Shown: positions 38,697-41,751 of the stretch, one piece after another
Position numbering within the stretch: position 1 is the first letter of the stretch
How the letters are laid out: each line of letters starts with the position of its first letter
Assembly (NCBI GenBank): GCA_014304965.1
Contig: JACRTZ010000207.1
Coordinates: forward strand, 1-41,751
Source: Vulcanimicrobiota bacterium
GTDB taxonomy: Bacteria; Vulcanimicrobiota; Vulcanimicrobiia; Vulcanimicrobiales; Vulcanimicrobiaceae
DNA length: 41,751 nucleotides
Reading direction: 5' to 3'
Translations under genes and position numbers: made by a program
Notes under the pieces: model-generated
Seen by the model: the letters and a program-made list of their open reading frames with translations, nothing else
Told to the model about the DNA's origin: nothing
The model's database searches: none

Positions 38697-39899
38697 GTGT
38701 TCGCGCGCCTGCTGCCGATCCTGGGCATCACGTTCATCGACATTTTGGGGTTCTCGATCCTGATCCCCATCTTGCCGTACTACGTGCTCCATTTCGGCGC
38801 GCCCGATTGGCAAGTCGGCGCGCTGTTCGCGACGTTCGCCTTCTGTCAGTTTATCGGCGGACCGATCTGGGGCAACGTCAGCGACCGGATCGGGCGCAAG
38901 GCCGTTTTGATCATCAGTCAAATCGGTGCGACGATCGGGTGGGCGATGCTCGCCTTCGCGCCCACGCTCTTTTGGGTGTTCGTCGCGCGCGTCATCGAAG
39001 GGTTCTCGGGCGGCAACATCAGCGTCACGCAGGCCTACGTCGCGGATCGCGTCGAGCCCGAGCAGCGGCCGCGCGCTTTTGCGTACGTCGGCGCGGCGTT
39101 CAGTGCCGGGCTCGTGTTCGGACCGGCGGCCGGCGGACTCTTGCTCGAGCATTTCGGCTACGCAACGCCGTTCTTGCTTGCGGCCGGTCTGCAAGTCGTC
39201 ACCTTACTACTGACGATTTTCTTCTTGCCGGAGACCGTCGCGGCGCATTCGAAGAAGCAAGAGACCGCGACGTTCCGCGACATCCTCCGGTATTTCCGCG
39301 AACCGCGCATCGCGCCGACGCTCGCCCAGAAACTTGCCTATTCGCTCGGACTCTACGCGTGGTTCGCCGCCTTCGCATTGTTTCTCAAAGCGGTCTTGCA
39401 CTTCGGTCCGACCAGCACGAGTTACGCCTTCTCGGCGTTCGGCGTGATCAGCGTCGTGATGCAACTCTTTGCGGTCGGCCGCATCGTCGGCGGCGCCACC
39501 ACGGGGCTCGGCGTACGCCGCGCCTCCAATCTCGGCTTCTTCCTGGGTTGTCTGTTCTTCGTGATCGTCCCGTTCGTGAGTAGTTTCACGGCCTTGATGC
39601 TCACCATGCTACTGTTCTCGGCCACGCTTGCGCTTTCGAACGCGACCTTGCCCGAGCTCTTGACGGCGGCGGTTCCCGAGCACGTCCGAGGCACGGTGCT
39701 CGGCGTCGGAAGCTCGCTCGAATCCATCTCGGGCTCGATCATGCCGATCGTCTCGACCGCAATCCTCGCCGTCTATGGGCCCAGTTGGGCCGGCGCCCTC
39801 TCGGCGTTCTTCGTCTTCATCGCACTGGGCATCGGGCTCGTCATGCAACGTCGCGAGCGGGGCAATCCGCCGGCCGGCGAGGCAAGCGCATCTTCATAG
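38697..39899 (+). CDS. MFS transporter, TetA/DHA1-like
   Basis: 400 residues from a GTG at 38697, with twelve hydrophobic helices. It starts FARLLPILGITFIDILGFSILIPILPYYV, which matches the TetA/multidrug-efflux DHA1 opening (in parts: ITFIDILGFSILIPILP). Loop 2-3 carries a strong motif A, GNVSDRIGRKAV. Also visible: RVIEGFSGGNISVTQAYVAD and SAGLVFGPAAGGLL, the motif C-like helix 5. Probably a drug or metabolite proton antiporter. Third gene of the MaoC-SDR-MFS unit; the murA start lies 70 bases further on. Confidence 0.93.
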   Translation: MFARLLPILGITFIDILGFSILIPILPYYVLHFGAPDWQVGALFATFAFCQFIGGPIWGNVSDRIGRKAVLIISQIGATIGWAMLAFAPTLFWVFVARVIEGFSGGNISVTQAYVADRVEPEQRPRAFAYVGAAFSAGLVFGPAAGGLLLEHFGYATPFLLAAGLQVVTLLLTIFFLPETVAAHSKKQETATFRDILRYFREPRIAPTLAQKLAYSLGLYAWFAAFALFLKAVLHFGPTSTSYAFSAFGVISVVMQLFAVGRIVGGATTGLGVRRASNLGFFLGCLFFVIVPFVSSFTALMLTMLLFSATLALSNATLPELLTAAVPEHVRGTVLGVGSSLESISGSIMPIVSTAILAVYGPSWAGALSAFFVFIALGIGLVMQRRERGNPPAGEASASS

Positions 39900-39969
39900 G
39901 CTCTCCGCGGGGGCAACGTCTCCGCGCGCTTTCAACGGAAAGCGGGGCGCTCGGCCAGAAAGCACCGGC

Positions 39970-41319
39970 GTGAACGTGCTCGACCGTTTAGAGACGACGT
40001 TGCGCGTCCGTGGGGGCAACACGCTCGTCGGCAGCGTCGAGACCCACGGAGCCAAGCACGCCGCCTTACCGATCATGGCCGCGGCGTTGCTTTCGAAGTC
40101 GCCGGTGACGATCAAGCGTGTTCCGCGCATTACCGACGTGTCGGTGATGTGTTCGCTGCTGGAAGCGCTCGGAGCGCGGCTGTCGTACGACGGCCCCTCG
40201 ACGGTCACGATCGACGCCTCGAACGTCGCATCGAATCGCGCACCGTACACCCTCGTACGAAAGCTGGCGGCGTCCTTCGATCTGGTCGGACCGCTGCTCG
40301 CCCGCTTCGGCCGCGCCGAAGTTCCGCTTCCCGGCGGCTGCATCTTGGGCACGCGCGCGACCGACATGCACGAACAAGCCTTTCGCGCGCTCGACGCGGT
40401 CGTTTCCAACGAACACGGTTACCTGATCGCCGAAGCGCGCAACGGACGTTTGCGCGGCGGGAAGGTCGAATTTCGGATGCCGAGCGTCGGCGCGACGAAG
40501 AACGCGCTGCTGGCGTCGGTGCTCGCCAAGGGCACCAGCACGCTCGTCAACGTTTCGATGGAGCCCGAGGTCGTCGATCTCGCGCACTTCTTGATCGCGA
40601 TGGGCGCGAAGATCGCCGGTCACGGCGGCGACACGATCGTCGTCGACGGCGTGGACGAAATGCACGGCGTCGAATACGAGATCATTCCCGACCGAATCGT
40701 CGCGGGCACGATGCTGCTCGCGGGCGCCGCGACGCGCGGCGACGTGACCGTCAAGCGCTGCTGCCCGCACCACCTCGACGCCGTCATGCTCAAGCTGGTC
40801 GAGTGCGGGGTCAAAGTGACCAACGGCGACGATTGGATTCGCGTTCAAGCCGAGAACGTAACGGGAGGCACCGACATCCTGACGGCGCCCTATCCCGGTT
40901 TTCCGACGGATTTGCAACCGCCGATGCTGAGCTTTTTCTGCACCGCGCCGGGCACGAGCGTCGTCGAAGAAGCGATCTTCAACGCGCGCTTTTCATACGT
41001 TAACGAACTCGCGCGCATGGGCGCCGACGTCCGCGTCGCAATGGAGAACAATACGGCTCTGGTCAAAGGCGGTTCGCCGCTGTCCGGCGCTCCGGTCGAG
41101 GCCCCGGACATTCGCGCGGGCGCGGCACTCGTCGTCGCCGGACTCGCCGCCCAAGGTGAGACCGAGATCATCGGTCTGGAATACATCGACCGCGGTTACG
41201 AGCGGATCGAAGAACTGCTTTCGGCCCTCGGCGGCCAAGTCCAACGCTCGAGCGGCATCGCGCCCTTGCTGGAGCCTATCGGGACGTTTGAAACGACCGC
41301 CTATCCAAAGGTGCTTTAG
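39970..41319 (+). CDS. murA: UDP-N-acetylglucosamine 1-carboxyvinyltransferase (MurA)-like, with altered active-site residues
   Basis: 449 residues from a GTG at 39970; MurA adds enolpyruvate to UDP-GlcNAc in the first committed step of peptidoglycan synthesis. Most landmarks are present: the active-site loop LPGGCILGTRATDMH with Cys124 (Cys115 in E. coli) and Arg129 (Arg120), Asp314 in FPTDLQPP (Asp305), the Arg of NARFSYVNEL, the Arg of DIRAGAALVVAG and the Arg of IDRGYERI. Two usually invariant positions differ. The Lys22-Asn23 pair reads Lys-His (GAKHAALP), and the MRAS segment holding Arg91 reads LAAS, with Trp95 changed to Asp. So it is a MurA homologue, probably active but with a modified UDP-sugar or phosphate pocket. 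It is next to mreB, which fits a cell-wall role. Confidence 0.9.
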   Translation: MNVLDRLETTLRVRGGNTLVGSVETHGAKHAALPIMAAALLSKSPVTIKRVPRITDVSVMCSLLEALGARLSYDGPSTVTIDASNVASNRAPYTLVRKLAASFDLVGPLLARFGRAEVPLPGGCILGTRATDMHEQAFRALDAVVSNEHGYLIAEARNGRLRGGKVEFRMPSVGATKNALLASVLAKGTSTLVNVSMEPEVVDLAHFLIAMGAKIAGHGGDTIVVDGVDEMHGVEYEIIPDRIVAGTMLLAGAATRGDVTVKRCCPHHLDAVMLKLVECGVKVTNGDDWIRVQAENVTGGTDILTAPYPGFPTDLQPPMLSFFCTAPGTSVVEEAIFNARFSYVNELARMGADVRVAMENNTALVKGGSPLSGAPVEAPDIRAGAALVVAGLAAQGETEIIGLEYIDRGYERIEELLSALGGQVQRSSGIAPLLEPIGTFETTAYPKVL

Positions 41320-41387
41320 GGCCTAGCGGTAACTCAAGTACGCCGCGCGCGACGTTCGCGCCGCGGCAGTTTTCGGGAGACGGGACA

Positions 41388-41751
41388 CTGGATATCGGGA
41401 TCGACCTCGGGACGGCCAACGTTTTGGTCTACGTTCGAGGCAAAGGCATCGTTTTGCGCGAGCCGTCGGTGGTCGCAAAGGACGTGCGTACCAACAAGAC
41501 GCTTGCCGTCGGCGAAGAGGCGCGCCAGATGCTCGGCCGCACGCCCAGCAACATTCAAGCCATCCGTCCGCTGCGCGACGGCGTGATCGCCGACTTCGAA
41601 GTAACCGAGGCGATGCTGCACTACTTCATCAAGAAAGTAACGCGCGACCGCTCCTTCTTCGAAATGCTCTTTCAACCCAAGCCTTCCGTCGTGATCTGCG
41701 TTCCCGCCGAGATTACCAGCGTCGAAGAACGCGCCGTGCGCGATGCAGCCA
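41388..41751 (+). CDS. mreB: Rod-shape determining protein MreB (3' partial)
   Basis: Actin-like filament protein that directs lateral cell-wall synthesis; the window ends within the gene. The visible 121 codons read DIGIDLGTANVLVYVRGKG (phosphate 1 loop), REPSVVAKD, AVGEEARQMLGRTP, IRPLRDGVIADF, the helix LHYFIKKV and VVICVPAEITSVEERAV. A GGGAG ribosome-binding site (41375-41379) lies eight bases before the CTG at 41388. No ATG, GTG or TTG is in frame at a suitable place, so the start is probably CTG, giving MDIGIDLG. It follows murA by 68 bases on the same strand. Confidence 0.92.
   Translation, partial: MDIGIDLGTANVLVYVRGKGIVLREPSVVAKDVRTNKTLAVGEEARQMLGRTPSNIQAIRPLRDGVIADFEVTEAMLHYFIKKVTRDRSFFEMLFQPKPSVVICVPAEITSVEERAVRDAA

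Noticed and set aside
1..41751. CRISPR arrays, insertion sequences, prophage genes or attachment sites
   Set aside because: No regularly spaced repeats, transposase, integrase or terminal inverted repeats were seen. The tRNA-Leu has no adjacent integrase or duplicated 3' end.

Overview
This is a gene-dense, GC-rich bacterial chromosome segment. It carries about 39 protein-coding genes, one tRNA, and no rRNA, CRISPR array, transposase or phage gene. No stretch longer than 300 bases lacks a gene. Many genes start with GTG, and many neighbours overlap by 4 bp (ATGA or GTGA), which implies translational coupling. A TonB-type C-terminal domain, lipoproteins, Tat leaders, murA next to mreB and an actinobacterial-style E2-E1 2-oxoglutarate dehydrogenase point to a rod-shaped, respiring, probably diderm bacterium from a poorly sampled high-GC phylum. 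Candidatus Eremiobacterota (WPS-2) or a relative is my best guess, but this is inference from gene style only.

Layout. 1-9991 is mostly on the minus strand: a lipoprotein, a large macroglobulin-like exported protein, polA, a DUF192 protein, a small damaged-looking gene, mutM, rpsA and coaE, with a partial TonB-domain gene converging from the left. 10051-11655 (plus) holds an exported protein, a tiny zinc-ribbon protein and an FAH-family hydrolase. 11652-14327 holds a K+ channel with a nucleotide-binding domain on each side of the pore, divergent from an orphan solute-binding protein. 14398-17257 is the three-gene proton-translocating transhydrogenase operon pntAA-pntAB-pntB. 17365-21960 is a lysine-catabolism locus: a peptide-binding lipoprotein divergent from an Lrp/AsnC regulator, 3,5-diaminohexanoate dehydrogenase (kdd) and lysine 2,3-aminomutase (kamA). 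An inverted repeat lies in the shared promoter region. 22000-26087 holds an ABM monooxygenase-like protein, a VOC protein, oligopeptidase B, a PaiB-like protein and a small secreted protein, ending in a strong bidirectional terminator.

26154-30131 (minus) is one giant gene joining lipoyl, subunit-binding, E2 and E1 domains. 30271-32738 is a divergent pair of units: a CHRD-like secreted protein, and a sulfite dehydrogenase operon whose cytochrome subunit carries an extra cupredoxin domain. Between them is a highly structured 90-base intergenic element. 32755-36193 holds a GNAT acetyltransferase, tRNA-Leu(CAG), and a coupled EamA-MFS-SDR operon. 36380-39899 holds an NAD-dependent epimerase-like protein, a MaoC hydratase, an SDR and an MFS exporter. 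The window ends with a MurA that has two altered active-site positions and the start of mreB.

Functional picture. Lysine or peptide uptake and breakdown feeds acetyl-CoA and 2-oxoglutarate metabolism. The transhydrogenase balances NADH and NADPH. Periplasmic sulfite oxidation can pass electrons through a heme and probably a copper centre. The items most worth following up are the structured element before the sulfite dehydrogenase, the cytochrome-cupredoxin fusion, the single-chain lipoyl-E2-E1 enzyme, the kdd-kamA locus with its operator-like repeat, the atypical MurA, and the probable non-canonical start codons of rpsA (ATT) and mreB (CTG).
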